Shown here piece after piece: positions 45,976 through 55,622 of a stretch of 64,000 bases of DNA. This DNA comes from Streptomyces sp. NRRL S-350 (GTDB lineage: Bacteria > Actinomycetota > Actinomycetes > Streptomycetales > Streptomycetaceae): NCBI RefSeq assembly GCF_000719705.1, contig NZ_JOHO01000013.1, forward strand, positions 62,001-126,000, in the 5' to 3' direction. The position numbers were made by a program, and so were the translations under genes. Positions within the stretch are counted from its first letter, which is position 1. Every line of letters starts with the position of its first letter. The notes under the pieces are model-generated. The model saw only the letters and a program-made list of their open reading frames with translations, ran no database searches and was not told the origin of the DNA.

Positions 45976-47220
45976 ATGGCCGTCGCCGCGTTCGCGCCAG
46001 CACGCCAATTCCTGGGAATCGCCGCGGAGGCCACCCCCGGCCAGCCCGTCGCGATGACCAACACCCTGACCGTGGCTCAGATCAAGCCGTCCGACAAGGT
46101 CACCTACCTCGAGGACAAGGCGCTGCGCGGCGTCATGTCCACCGAGTTCAACGAGATCCTCGGCGTCGGCAAGGCTGAGCTGGACATCAACAGCCCCGCG
46201 TTCGCCGACCAGCTGCCGTGGTGGTGCCGCAACATCCTGGGCGACGTCAGCGTTACCGGCACCCCGACCGGTACCGGCGCGACGACCCTCAGCGTCGCCG
46301 CGGCCGCCGGAGCGACCTCCTTCACCACGCAGGCCACCATCCCGGCCGGCACCCTGGTGCAGATCGGCACCGGTGCGAAGGCGGAGATCGTCACCACCGG
46401 CACCCCGACCGGCTCCGCCCCGAACTTCGTCATCCCCGTCACGGTGCCCGCCACCGGAGGCCTGGCCTACGCCCACAGCGTTGGCGACGCCGTCACCCCC
46501 GTCACCGGTCCGTACACCTACGCCTACAGTCTGCTCAACAGCGGCACCGGCCAGCCACCGTCCCACACCGTCACGCACTACCTCGGCCCGGGCAGCACCG
46601 GCGCCCGCCAGTACCCCGGCTTCGCAGCCTCCGAACTGGCGCTGAAGTTCGCCGTCGAGAGTGCGCTGCTGGAGTACACCGTCAAGGGCACCTCCTGGCC
46701 GTCGGTGCCCGCCGCGGTCGCCCCGCAGGCCGCGCCCGGCACGACCATCCCGCTGCCGTCATGGAGCACCACGATCGGCATCGGCGGGAGCGTTGCCGGA
46801 TCCCCGGTTGCGACGGTCTCCGAAGGCGAGATCACCCTCAAGCGCGAGCTGGGGGTCATCTACACCGCGACTGGCGTCCGCGTGCCGTACGTGATCCAGC
46901 GCGGCGGACTCACCGTCGAAGGCAAGTTCACGTTCTCTGCGGTCTCCGACGAGAGCCCCCTGCTGTACATGCTGACCAACAGCCAGCCCCAGGTGCAGGT
47001 CATCCACAGCAACGGGCTGACCGGCGTGAACATGCTCAAGATCCAGATCGACATGCAGCAGTGCGCGTTCACCGTCGCCGACCCGGACGCCGGTAAGACC
47101 GCAGTCGGCTACACGACCACCTTCAAGCCCCTGCTGAACACGGCGAACGCCGGAGGCAGCGGCGGCTACTCCCAGATCAAGATCTCGATCACCTGCAACG
47201 TCCCGCCCGGCAGCTTCTGA
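45976..47220 (+). CDS. Major tail tube protein
   Basis: A 414-residue protein, ATG behind AGCAAGGAGTAAGCCC. FAPARQFLGIAAEATPGQPV, YLEDKALRGVMSTEFNEILG, and LKRELGVIYTATGVRVPYV, with a C-terminal MQQCAFTVADPDAGKTAVG, fit the phage tail tube (TTP) family with its beta-sandwich. A Thr/Gly/Ala-rich insertion (TGATTLSVAAAAGATSFTTQ) may be an Ig-like surface domain. It forms the tube through which DNA passes. The place before the tail chaperone is canonical. Confidence 0.85.
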   Translation: MAVAAFAPARQFLGIAAEATPGQPVAMTNTLTVAQIKPSDKVTYLEDKALRGVMSTEFNEILGVGKAELDINSPAFADQLPWWCRNILGDVSVTGTPTGTGATTLSVAAAAGATSFTTQATIPAGTLVQIGTGAKAEIVTTGTPTGSAPNFVIPVTVPATGGLAYAHSVGDAVTPVTGPYTYAYSLLNSGTGQPPSHTVTHYLGPGSTGARQYPGFAASELALKFAVESALLEYTVKGTSWPSVPAAVAPQAAPGTTIPLPSWSTTIGIGGSVAGSPVATVSEGEITLKRELGVIYTATGVRVPYVIQRGGLTVEGKFTFSAVSDESPLLYMLTNSQPQVQVIHSNGLTGVNMLKIQIDMQQCAFTVADPDAGKTAVGYTTTFKPLLNTANAGGSGGYSQIKISITCNVPPGSF

Positions 47221-47261
47221 TCCCGGCGCACCCCTCCCACCTCTCCGAAGGAGCCCCACCC

Positions 47262-47645
47262 ATGTCCGAGCAGCACCCCCTCGCCTCGCCCGACTCCTGG
47301 GTCGTCCTGCGGGACCCCAAGGAGCTCAAGGCCGGCGCGAAGAAGCGCATCCTGCGGTCCGTCCAGGACAGTGCCTCCAACATCTCCATGGGCCTGGACG
47401 TCGCCGACGGCCTGATGGCCCTCCTGGTCGAGAACTGGCAGCTCCCGCGTCCCCTCCCGCTGCCGTCCGTGTCCCCGGACTCGCTGGACCTGATGGAGAT
47501 CGAGGACTACGACAAGCTCGCCGAGCTCATCCGCCCGGCGCAGCAGCTCCTCTTCCCGGGCAACCCCGACCCGACCGACGCGAAGGACCAGGCCGCGCAG
47601 GAAGCCGACCCCGCTTCCCCTACCGCGCCTACCGTCGCCTCGTAG
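47262..47645 (+). CDS. Tail assembly chaperone (short form)
   Basis: A 127-residue protein, ATG behind CTCCGAAGGAGCCCCACC. DSWVVLRDPKELKAGAKKRI, VADGLMALLVENWQLPRPLP and LMEIEDYDKLAELIRPAQQLLF are typical of siphophage tail assembly chaperones, which bind the tape measure during tail assembly. The short form ends at 47645; a protein-like -1 frame continues to 47875, as in the G/GT pair of lambda. Confidence 0.8.
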   Translation: MSEQHPLASPDSWVVLRDPKELKAGAKKRILRSVQDSASNISMGLDVADGLMALLVENWQLPRPLPLPSVSPDSLDLMEIEDYDKLAELIRPAQQLLFPGNPDPTDAKDQAAQEADPASPTAPTVAS

Positions 47646-47875
47646 CGGCCCTCGACCGTAGGCCCATCCCCGGCGAGCACCCCGCCACCCCGCTCGACGA
47701 GGCCGCATTCCCCTACGGCTGGTTCGCTCAAGTCCACCACTGGCCTCCGTCGGTGGTCGACGACCAGCCGTGGTGGCTGATCGAACAGCTCCCGGTCATC
47801 GCCCGCGCGTACGCCGAAGTCGAAGAGGCCCGCCATGAACGGGCCCGGGCCGAGGCGGAAGCCCGGCACCGGTAG
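47262..47875 (+). CDS. Tail assembly chaperone, -1 frameshifted long form
   Basis: Beyond the TAG at 47643-47645 the -1 frame reads LDRRPIPGEHPATPLDEAAF, then WFAQVHHWPPSVVDDQPWWL and ARAYAEVEEARHERARAEAE before stopping at 47873-47875. It has no start codon or ribosome site of its own, so it should be made by ribosomal slippage, giving a fusion of about 204 residues. No textbook XXXYYYZ heptamer is seen; the CCCC at 47609-47612 (GAC CCC) allows a Pro-codon slip. The long/short pair directly before the tape measure is conserved in siphophages. Confidence 0.65.
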
Positions 47876-47889
47876 CGGGAGGGAGGCCT

Positions 47890-48348
47890 GTGGGAGTCTC
47901 CCTGAGCGGCGGCGACGAGCTGCGCCGCGCCCTGACCGGCATCGGCGTCCGCGCCCAGGCCGCGACCCCGCTCGCCGTCGCTGAAGCCGCCGCCCTGTTC
48001 GCACACTCCGTCGAACGGCAGTTGACCCGCATGAGCCACGAGCGCGGGACACCGACGCCGTCCCGGCCTGGCGAACCACCCGCGATGGTTGTGCCCAGCA
48101 CCAGCCGGTCGTTGCACAACTCCCTCACCGTCCTCGGCCCCACCAGGACCAGTCCCGGCGAGTGGCTTGCCGTGACCGGCCCGACAGCCGCGTACGCCCG
48201 CATCCAGGAACTCGGTGGCGTCACCGGCCGCGGGCACGCGACGACCCTGCCACCTCGCCCCTACATGCGCGCTGCATACGACGAGGTCGCCCACGACCCC
48301 GCGCTGCGCGCCGCCTTCATCCGAGCCTGGGGCGCGGCACTCACCTGA
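47890..48348 (+). CDS. HK97 gp10-like tail protein
   Basis: A 152-residue protein, GTG behind GGGAGGGAGGCCT. SGGDELRRALTGIGVRAQAATPLAVAEAAALFAHSVERQL, the loop PSRPGEPPA, and HATTLPPRPYMRAAYDEVAHDP match the gp10-like family of tail-completion proteins (residues PGxPP and LPPRPYM are typical). It usually lies before the tail tube; here it is between chaperone and tape measure. Confidence 0.8.
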   Translation: MGVSLSGGDELRRALTGIGVRAQAATPLAVAEAAALFAHSVERQLTRMSHERGTPTPSRPGEPPAMVVPSTSRSLHNSLTVLGPTRTSPGEWLAVTGPTAAYARIQELGGVTGRGHATTLPPRPYMRAAYDEVAHDPALRAAFIRAWGAALT

Positions 48349-48373
48349 CCCTCCGAACACGAGGAGGTGCCAG

Positions 48374-51300
48374 GTGTCTGACTCTCTCCTCCCTCCGGTC
48401 ACCGCCGAGTTCCTCGGCAACGTCGCCCCACTGCTGTCCGCCATCGAGGCGGGCGTCGCCGCATTCGAGGACTTCGGCGCGTCGATACGAGCGATCGCCG
48501 CCCAGGTCGACCTCGTCTTCACGTCGGTGGGCGAGTCGGCCCGGGCCATGTCCGGCAGCCTGGCCGAGACCGGCGGCGTCACCGACGCGTCGTTGCAGGG
48601 CATCGCTGTCAGTGCCGAGGAGATGGCCGCCGCCGTCCAGACCAGCTCGGTGAAGGCCTCGACGTCGCTGTCAGCCGTCAGCGATTCCGCGCGGGCGATG
48701 GCCACCAGCGTCACCGAGAGCAGCACCGCTACCGACACGTCGCTGCAGTCCATCGGCGCGAGCGCCGAGCGGATGGCCGTGTCTGTGCAGGCCGCGTCGG
48801 CAACGACCACCGAGTCCCTTACCGCCGTCGGTGCCGCCGCCCGCAACAGCGCGACGGCCACCGATGCCGCCTCCACCGCGTCCGCTGCTTCGGCCGGCGG
48901 CGCGATGGCCACCATCAACAACGTCGGCAAGGCCGTCACGGTCGCCGGCCTCGCCGGTGGCGCCGCGAGCGTCAAGATGGCCGCGGACTTCCAGAGCGCC
49001 ACGATGGTCCTCGTCACCGCCGCTGGCGAGCAGGAAGCCAACCTCAACGCCGTCCGAGACGGCATCAAGAACATCGCCGCCGACACCGGTACCAGCTGGC
49101 ACCAGGTGACCGAAGGCATGTACGAGGCCGAGAAGGCCGGCTACAAGTTCGCCAACGGCGGCCTGGACGTTGTCCGGGCCGCCGCGCAGGGCGCCCGTGA
49201 GGAAGGTGCCCCGCTGAACCAAGTCGTGGACGCCATGACCACGACGATGAACGACTACAACATCCCGGCGTCGAAGTCCGTCCAGGTCATGAACGCCCTG
49301 AAGACGGGCGCTGGAGAGGCCAAGACCAACTTCGGGCTGTTCGCTTCCTCGCTGTCCACCGTGCTGCCGTCCGCGTATGCCGCGCACGTGTCCTTCGAGG
49401 ATGTCGTCGGTGACCTCGCGTCGATGACGACGAAGGGTGAGACCGCGCAGCACGCCGCGCAGCTCATGGCAGGCGCGATCCGTTCGCTCCAGTCACCGAA
49501 CTCCACGACGTCCGCGACCCTCCAGCAGCTGGGCCTGTCAGCCACTCAGGTCGCGCAGGACATGGGCAGCAAGGGCCTGTCCGGCGTCATGAACGAGATC
49601 GTGGAGGCGATCGGGCGGCGCCTCGGTCCGTCCGGGCTCTACGCGGTCGGCGTGTTCAAGCAGTCTGCGTCGGCCGCGCAGGACGCCGCGAAGATGGTCT
49701 CGGCCATGCCGCCGGCCCTGCAGAAGCTCGCGCAGGCCTACGAGCAGGGCCAGATCTCCCAGAAGGAGTTCAAGCAGCAGGCCAAGGACCTGCCAGGCGC
49801 TCTCGCGGCGCAGGCCGAGCAGTTCCAGTCCTTGTGGGATAAGAGCCAGGGCTTCTCCGACCAGGTCAAGGCCGGTAACCCCGAGCTGACCACCTTCTCC
49901 GACCTGCTGCGCAAGGCAACCGGTGGCCAGTCCGGTCTTCAGACCGCGCTGATGCTGACCAGCGAGGACGGCAAGAAGACCAAGGAAAGCATCGAGGCCG
50001 TCAGCAAGTCGTTCAACGACGGCGGCCACGAGGTCGAGGGCTGGACCGCGACCAACGAGCAGATGACCGTCCAGATGGCCAAGCTCAAGCAGGGCCTCGA
50101 AGTCACGGCCATCAGCATCGGCGAGAAGCTGATTCCGCCGATCTCCGCGATCCTCGGGTTCTTCCAGCAGAACTCGACAGCAGCCGGCGTCCTCGCCGAC
50201 GTCGTGGCGGGCGGCCTGTCCGCCGCGTTCACCGTCTTCGCCGTGAACAAGATCGCCGGGGTGGCCAAGGGCGTCCAAGGCCTGATCGGCGACATGGCGT
50301 CCGGTGCTCGAGCCGCCGCCCAGTTCGCGTCTGCGGTGGCGGGCGCTCAGGTCGGCGAGAACGCCGGAGGAGCGGCCCGGGCCGGCGCCGCGGTGCGCTC
50401 TGGGGCAACCGCGGTTGCCTCCACCGTCTCCAGCGGCACGCAGAAACTCGCGTCAGGCGTCGCCAGCGGCGGCCAGGCCGCCGCAGCATGGATCGGCACC
50501 GCCTCCCGCAACGCCGCGGACCTCGCTGTCAACATCGGGCGGGCCACCGCGGCGGGCGCCGCATCCGCGTGGAGCGGCATGGTCCAGGGCGCAGCCGCCG
50601 TCGGCGGGGCGCTGAAGACAGCGGCCGTTGCCGCAGCTGAGTACGCGCTCAGAGCGGGCGAGGTCGCGCTTGCCTCAGCCCGTTCCGCGATCGCGTTCGT
50701 CGCGGAGAAGGTCGCCATGGTGGCCTCCACCGTCGCCGAGGGCGCGATGACGGCAGCCCAGTGGCTGCTGAACCTCGCGATGGACGCCAACCCGATCGGG
50801 CTGGTCGTCCTCGCCCTGGCCGCGATCGTGGGCGGTTTGATCTACGCCTACAACCACGTCACGTGGTTCCGCGTCGGAGTGCAGGCCGCCCTGAAGCTCG
50901 TCGTTGAGGCCTTCGACTGGCTCGTGTCGGGCGGTGAGCGTGCCATCGGCTATCTGGCCAGGCTGCCCGGGATGGTCGTCAGCTTCTTCTCTGGTGCTGG
51001 GTCCTGGCTGATCGACGCCGGAAAGAACCTGCTGATCGGCCTGTACAACGGCGTGATCTCGATGAGCGCCTGGCTCGCCTCGAAGCTCACGGGTCTCATC
51101 AAGGACATCGTCCCCGGACCGGTCCTGAGGGTCCTCGGGATCCACTCGCCGTCGCGGGTGTTCCACGAGATCGGAATGCACGTCGCCACGGGTCTTGCCA
51201 ACGGCATCGTCGCCGGTAGCGACCCCGTCTCCGAGGCCGCCACGGGCCTGGCGCAGAACGTCATCACCAGCGCCCAGGGCATCACCACGGACGCCGTGCG

Positions 51301-51535
51301 CGTCACCGCCTCGGTCGCGGCTGCCGCCGGGCGGCCCGCTGGTCCGGTCGCCGTCGGCACCCTGCCATCGGGCACCTCAGCCGCCGGCGGAGGGCCGGTC
51401 CACGTCACCCATAACTGGAACATCACCGTGCAGGGCTCGGCCGTGACGACCAAGCAGCTCGCGGACGACATCGAGACGGAGTGGCTGCGCCGCGGTATGC
51501 GCAACTCCACCACCTACCCCGCCTACCGGCGCTGA
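48374..51535 (+). CDS. Tail tape measure protein
   Basis: A 1053-residue protein; GTG 48374 behind GAGGAGGTGCCAG. The N-terminal 200 residues are Ala/Ser/Thr helices with short repeats (AVSDSARAMATSVTES, TSLQSIGASAERMA). The TP901-type core is clear: GTSWHQVTEGMYEAEKAGYK, MNDYNIPASKSVQVMNALKTGAGEA, FEDVVGDLASMTTKGETAQ. Hydrophobic stretches GLVVLALAAIVGGLIYAY and the C-terminal LGIHSPSRVFHEIG are typical. It sets tail length; by the usual scale this corresponds to a siphovirus tail of about 150 nm. Confidence 0.92.
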   Translation: MSDSLLPPVTAEFLGNVAPLLSAIEAGVAAFEDFGASIRAIAAQVDLVFTSVGESARAMSGSLAETGGVTDASLQGIAVSAEEMAAAVQTSSVKASTSLSAVSDSARAMATSVTESSTATDTSLQSIGASAERMAVSVQAASATTTESLTAVGAAARNSATATDAASTASAASAGGAMATINNVGKAVTVAGLAGGAASVKMAADFQSATMVLVTAAGEQEANLNAVRDGIKNIAADTGTSWHQVTEGMYEAEKAGYKFANGGLDVVRAAAQGAREEGAPLNQVVDAMTTTMNDYNIPASKSVQVMNALKTGAGEAKTNFGLFASSLSTVLPSAYAAHVSFEDVVGDLASMTTKGETAQHAAQLMAGAIRSLQSPNSTTSATLQQLGLSATQVAQDMGSKGLSGVMNEIVEAIGRRLGPSGLYAVGVFKQSASAAQDAAKMVSAMPPALQKLAQAYEQGQISQKEFKQQAKDLPGALAAQAEQFQSLWDKSQGFSDQVKAGNPELTTFSDLLRKATGGQSGLQTALMLTSEDGKKTKESIEAVSKSFNDGGHEVEGWTATNEQMTVQMAKLKQGLEVTAISIGEKLIPPISAILGFFQQNSTAAGVLADVVAGGLSAAFTVFAVNKIAGVAKGVQGLIGDMASGARAAAQFASAVAGAQVGENAGGAARAGAAVRSGATAVASTVSSGTQKLASGVASGGQAAAAWIGTASRNAADLAVNIGRATAAGAASAWSGMVQGAAAVGGALKTAAVAAAEYALRAGEVALASARSAIAFVAEKVAMVASTVAEGAMTAAQWLLNLAMDANPIGLVVLALAAIVGGLIYAYNHVTWFRVGVQAALKLVVEAFDWLVSGGERAIGYLARLPGMVVSFFSGAGSWLIDAGKNLLIGLYNGVISMSAWLASKLTGLIKDIVPGPVLRVLGIHSPSRVFHEIGMHVATGLANGIVAGSDPVSEAATGLAQNVITSAQGITTDAVRVTASVAAAAGRPAGPVAVGTLPSGTSAAGGGPVHVTHNWNITVQGSAVTTKQLADDIETEWLRRGMRNSTTYPAYRR

Positions 51536-51557
51536 CCCCACGACAGGAGGCGCCGGT

Positions 51558-54500
51558 ATGGCGAAGCTCTCCGCACTTCAGGACCCGTTCACCTCGCCCG
51601 GTCTCAACACCGCCCTGTGGAATGCAAGCAGCGTCGCGGCCTGCACCGTCGATCCGGTCAACCAGTTGGTGCAGGTCGCGGTCCCCACCGGCGCGAACAC
51701 CTACAACACCGTCGGGTCGGCGCCGTGGGACGCGACCGGTTCCAGCATCCATGCGGAGATCACCCCGGCGCCCAACGGCAACGGCGGCACGCTCACGATC
51801 TTCAGGCTCGCCGCAGACGGCAGCAACTGGATCAACGCGCAGCTCGCTGCAAGCGGCGTGTTCAGCCTGCGGCTGCAGGTCGCCGGAGTGTTCACCACCA
51901 CGCCGCTGCCGACCTACAACCCTGACACGCACCGCTGGTGGAAGCTCTCCGAAGCGAACGGCTCGTTCACCTTCTCCACCAGCCCGGACGGCCGTGCCTG
52001 GACGGCTCAGGCCACCATCGCCCATGCCTTCCCGGTGACCGGGGTGCAGTTCTTCTTCCAGACCGGCGCGACGGACAGCGAGCCGGCCGGGATGGTCGCC
52101 ACCATCCGCAACGTCAACACCATCAGCGCGCAGCCCAACAACCCGAACTGGCCGACGATCGAACACGGCTGGGGAGCATCGCTGGGCGTCCAGGGTGGCA
52201 ACGTCCCCTTGAACAACTACGTCGACGTCTCCAATCTCACACGCAACCAGGTCGCCTCCAGCCGAGGCAAGCAATACGAGCTCGACCAGATCCGCAGCGG
52301 CGAGCTGCGCCTGCAGCTCGACAACAACGACGGCCGGTTCGACCCCCTCAACGCCGCCGGGCCGTACTACGGCCACGTCCATCCCTACCAGCCGTACCGG
52401 TTGCGCGCGCAGTGGCCGCCGACCCGCAACTTGCTGCGACAGTCTCAGGCCACCGGTGGAGACGTCGGCGGCTACTCGCTCGGAACGCTCGACACCAGCG
52501 ACAACGGCCCGGGAATCTACTCGCGCACCGACAGCGGCGGGGGCGCCTTCGTCGCCTCCAGCTCAGCCTGGGCTGGCGGCACCGTAGCCCAGTTCGCGGT
52601 ACCCGCCTCAACCGCCGGCTCGACCGCCGTCGCCTACATCCAGCAGCCCAGCTTCGAGCCCGGCGCGACGTACAGCGCGCAGATGCAGGTCCGGAACGTC
52701 ACGGCTGGCACCACGGTTCCGCTCTACCTGGCGCTGCGCTTCTTCAGCGCGGACGGCAGCACCCTGCTGCAGATGGTCCAGGGCACGACCATCACTCTCA
52801 CAGGAGCCACCGCAGCGTCCTGGACACGCTTCACCGTCACCGGCACCGCCCCCGCCGGAACCGCCTTCTGCGCCGTCTCGCTTCGCACGAACGCCTCCCC
52901 GTCGGCGTCGTGCAACGTCCAGGTCGACGGCTGGCAACTCGAGCGGGCCGCCGCCCCGTCAGCCTGGTGCGCTCCAGGTACCTGGTACCCGATCTACAGC
53001 GGCTTCACCGAGCGCTGGGGCTCCAGCTGGGGGCTGTCGGGCACGTACGGGCAGACCCAGGTCACGGGCGTGGACACGCTCAGTCTCCTCTCGCAGGTCA
53101 CCCTCTCCGACCCGTGCTCCGAGGAGATCAAGTCCTACACACCTCGGTTCCTGTACCGGCTGGACGACCCACAGGGTGCCGCCACCTTCGCCGACAGCAT
53201 GGGCAACTACCGGCCCGCGACGCTCTACATCTCCAAGAACGGGCCCGGAACTCTCACCACGGGCAACAGCGTGACCGCGAAGGACCCCGTGAACGGCGTC
53301 TTCGCCGGCTCGGGCGGGACCGTCATGACGATCAACAACCCGAGCCCAGGGCAGGCCGGTGCCTTCGCTGGCTCGGCGCTCTGCCTGTCCGATGCAGGCA
53401 TCACTGGCCCGGCGAACCCGGCACTGTTCAGCCGCCTCATCGCGTTCCGTTACACCGGCCCCGTTCCCCCGACCGTCACGTACGTCTGGGTGGGGACGGA
53501 CGGCCAGATGACCAACGATCAGTTCATCGGTTCCAAGCTGGCCCTCGGGATCGACTCCAGCGGCCACCCGATCATGGTGGTCACCGGCCCCACGAACCAC
53601 GGTTCGAGCTGCCTGCTGGCCGACCAGAACGGAAACATTCCCAACGTCGCTGACGGCAACTGGCACCTGGCGATCTTCGGCTACAACCAGCAGAACCAGC
53701 AGCTCCTCGCCTCCATCGACGGCGGCAACGCCTACCTCGGCAACATCCCGAACGACGCTGCCCCGACCGGCATCGTCTTCGAGAGCGTCGGCGGATTCGC
53801 CAACTGGGTCATCGGCGGCCCCTTCCAGGGAAACTTCCAAGGTGACCTCGCCTTCATCGGTGAGTTCACGCAGTGGTTCGGCGCCGACGACTGCCTGAAC
53901 TTCTACAACGCGTGGAAGAACGCCTTCGCGGGCGAATCCAGCGACGCCCGCTACCAGCGGATCCTTGACTACGCCGGGTACCAGGGTGCACGCAGCATCG
54001 ACACGGGCCAGACCCGAAGCCTGTCCGGGGCCAAGTTCTCCGGCCAGGACGCCCTGGCTGCCCTCGAAGACGTGGTGGCGACCGAGAACGGGCAACACTA
54101 CGTCAACCGGACAGGTGCCATCACCTTCAAGTCCCGCGCTGCCCGGTACAACGCCACGACCCCCGTGTACACGTTCGGGGAGAACCAGGCTGGCGGGGAA
54201 TGGCCGTATGAGGAAGCCGGCCTCGAGCTGGATGCGACCCACATCAGCAACGAAGTCCGGGTCACCCAGCAGTCCAGCCAGCAGGTCTTCAGCGCCCAGG
54301 ACACGGCGAGCGTCGCCGCGTACTTCCCCCGCACGATGACGCGCACCAGCTACGCCAGCAGCACCTTGGAAATCCAGGACAGCGCCAACTATCTGCTGTC
54401 GCGGTACAAGCAGCCAGCGCCTCGAGTCACGACACTGACCCTCCACCCCTCGGCGATGCCCGCGATGTGGCCGGTCTGCCTCTCTCTGGAGCTCGGTATG

Positions 54501-54995
54501 CGCGTACGCGTGATGCGCAGGCCGCAAGGCGCTCCGCCGATCCAGGCGGACTGCTACATCGAGAAGATCGACTGGTCGTTCAACGACCAGACCGACGCCA
54601 CGGTGACGCTCCAGTGCAGCCCTGCCGACCTGACCCCGTACGCCGTCTTCGCGGCGTTCCACACCACGCTCGCGTCGCCCGTCACGGCCGGAGCGACCAC
54701 GGTCACCATCAAGGCCGGTCAGGACAACGTGAACCCCGCCCGGGCGCAGCTGGCCGCCGGTCAGCAGCTGGTGCTCGGCCAAGGCACACCCATGGCGGAG
54801 ACCGTCACCATCGCACCTGGCGGTGTTCCCGCCACCACCTCCGGTTGGACGACATGCGTCCTGACGCTCACCTCGGCAGTGACGAATGCCCACAGTACGG
54901 GCGACCCCGTGTGTGAACCCCTCCCCAGCGGAGTGTCCGACCCGACCACCTGGGACAAGGTCTCGCAGTTCGACTCGACCGCGTTCGCCTACTAG
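51558..54995 (+). CDS. Giant minor tail protein with lectin-like N-terminus
   Basis: An 1145-residue protein, ATG behind CGACAGGAGGCGCCGGT. Residues of about 1-180 resemble a glycanase/lectin sandwich (LNTALWNASSVAACTVDPVN, FSTSPDGRAWTAQATIAHAF). Then a tail domain (GWGASLGVQGGNVPLNNYVD, RGKQYELDQIRSGELRLQLDNNDGRFDP), a second beta sandwich, and a further LamG-like part (DGNWHLAIFGYNQQNQQLLASIDGG). The C-terminal third (YIEKIDWSFNDQTDATVTLQ) resembles tail hub proteins. One gene here seems to combine the distal tail and hub functions that other phages split in two. Confidence 0.8.
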   Translation: MAKLSALQDPFTSPGLNTALWNASSVAACTVDPVNQLVQVAVPTGANTYNTVGSAPWDATGSSIHAEITPAPNGNGGTLTIFRLAADGSNWINAQLAASGVFSLRLQVAGVFTTTPLPTYNPDTHRWWKLSEANGSFTFSTSPDGRAWTAQATIAHAFPVTGVQFFFQTGATDSEPAGMVATIRNVNTISAQPNNPNWPTIEHGWGASLGVQGGNVPLNNYVDVSNLTRNQVASSRGKQYELDQIRSGELRLQLDNNDGRFDPLNAAGPYYGHVHPYQPYRLRAQWPPTRNLLRQSQATGGDVGGYSLGTLDTSDNGPGIYSRTDSGGGAFVASSSAWAGGTVAQFAVPASTAGSTAVAYIQQPSFEPGATYSAQMQVRNVTAGTTVPLYLALRFFSADGSTLLQMVQGTTITLTGATAASWTRFTVTGTAPAGTAFCAVSLRTNASPSASCNVQVDGWQLERAAAPSAWCAPGTWYPIYSGFTERWGSSWGLSGTYGQTQVTGVDTLSLLSQVTLSDPCSEEIKSYTPRFLYRLDDPQGAATFADSMGNYRPATLYISKNGPGTLTTGNSVTAKDPVNGVFAGSGGTVMTINNPSPGQAGAFAGSALCLSDAGITGPANPALFSRLIAFRYTGPVPPTVTYVWVGTDGQMTNDQFIGSKLALGIDSSGHPIMVVTGPTNHGSSCLLADQNGNIPNVADGNWHLAIFGYNQQNQQLLASIDGGNAYLGNIPNDAAPTGIVFESVGGFANWVIGGPFQGNFQGDLAFIGEFTQWFGADDCLNFYNAWKNAFAGESSDARYQRILDYAGYQGARSIDTGQTRSLSGAKFSGQDALAALEDVVATENGQHYVNRTGAITFKSRAARYNATTPVYTFGENQAGGEWPYEEAGLELDATHISNEVRVTQQSSQQVFSAQDTASVAAYFPRTMTRTSYASSTLEIQDSANYLLSRYKQPAPRVTTLTLHPSAMPAMWPVCLSLELGMRVRVMRRPQGAPPIQADCYIEKIDWSFNDQTDATVTLQCSPADLTPYAVFAAFHTTLASPVTAGATTVTIKAGQDNVNPARAQLAAGQQLVLGQGTPMAETVTIAPGGVPATTSGWTTCVLTLTSAVTNAHSTGDPVCEPLPSGVSDPTTWDKVSQFDSTAFAY

Positions 54996-55022
54996 CCGCA
55001 TGCGCGAAGCCGCGCCACCACC

Positions 55023-55048
55023 GCCCCGGCCGCCAGCCCGGCCGGGGC
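55023..55048 (+). terminator. Hairpin after the giant minor tail gene
   Basis: GCCCCGGCC (55023-55031) pairs with GGCCGGGGC (55040-55048) around 8 nt, followed by TTCT. Confidence 0.6.
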
Positions 55049-55091
55049 TTCTGCCTGAGGCCTTGCGTGTCGCATCGAGAGGAGGACCAGC

Positions 55092-55613
55092 GTGGCGCTT
55101 TCCCTTCCGGCCCTGGCATCGCAGGTCCCAGGGAACTTCATCACCAGCGCGACGTGGAACGCCAACGTCTACACCCCGTTGTCGTTCCTGCTCAACCGAC
55201 CCGTGTTCCGCGGTGTCCAGGCAGCGGCCCAGTCCATTCCGAACACGACCGTGACACCGGTGGCGATCGATACGACCGTCATCGACACCTACGGGGGCCA
55301 CTCCAACACCGTCAACAACAGTCGCTACACCGCGCAGATCGCCGGCTGGTATCTGCTCATCGGCTCGGTCGGGATGGGCACCAGCAGCAGCGGCGCCCGT
55401 CTGGCACGCCTCCACAAGAACGGCTCGCTCATCGCGGCAAGCCAGTTCGGCATCCCGAACCCCTCCTGGGACATCACCACCGCCATCCAGACCCTGGCCA
55501 TCGTCCAGCTCGCAGTCGGCGACTACGTCGAAGTAGCGGCCTACCAGGCCAGCGGTGGGGCGCTGACCACCAACGGAGACTGCGCGCTCACTGTCCTCTG
55601 GATCCACGCCTAG
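55092..55613 (+). CDS. Tail fibre-type protein, module 1
   Basis: A 173-residue beta-rich protein, GTG behind GAGAGGAGGACCAGC. It begins MALSLPALASQVPGNFITSATWN, then TVIDTYGGHSNTVNNSRYTAQIAGWYLLIG, and GDYVEVAAYQASGGALTTNG. The C-terminal jelly-roll pattern resembles C1q/TNF-like trimeric heads of phage fibres. Two paralogues follow at 56004 and 56965. Each is paired with a Cys/His-rich small protein. Confidence 0.75.
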   Translation: MALSLPALASQVPGNFITSATWNANVYTPLSFLLNRPVFRGVQAAAQSIPNTTVTPVAIDTTVIDTYGGHSNTVNNSRYTAQIAGWYLLIGSVGMGTSSSGARLARLHKNGSLIAASQFGIPNPSWDITTAIQTLAIVQLAVGDYVEVAAYQASGGALTTNGDCALTVLWIHA

Positions 55614-55622
55614 GAGGCCCAG

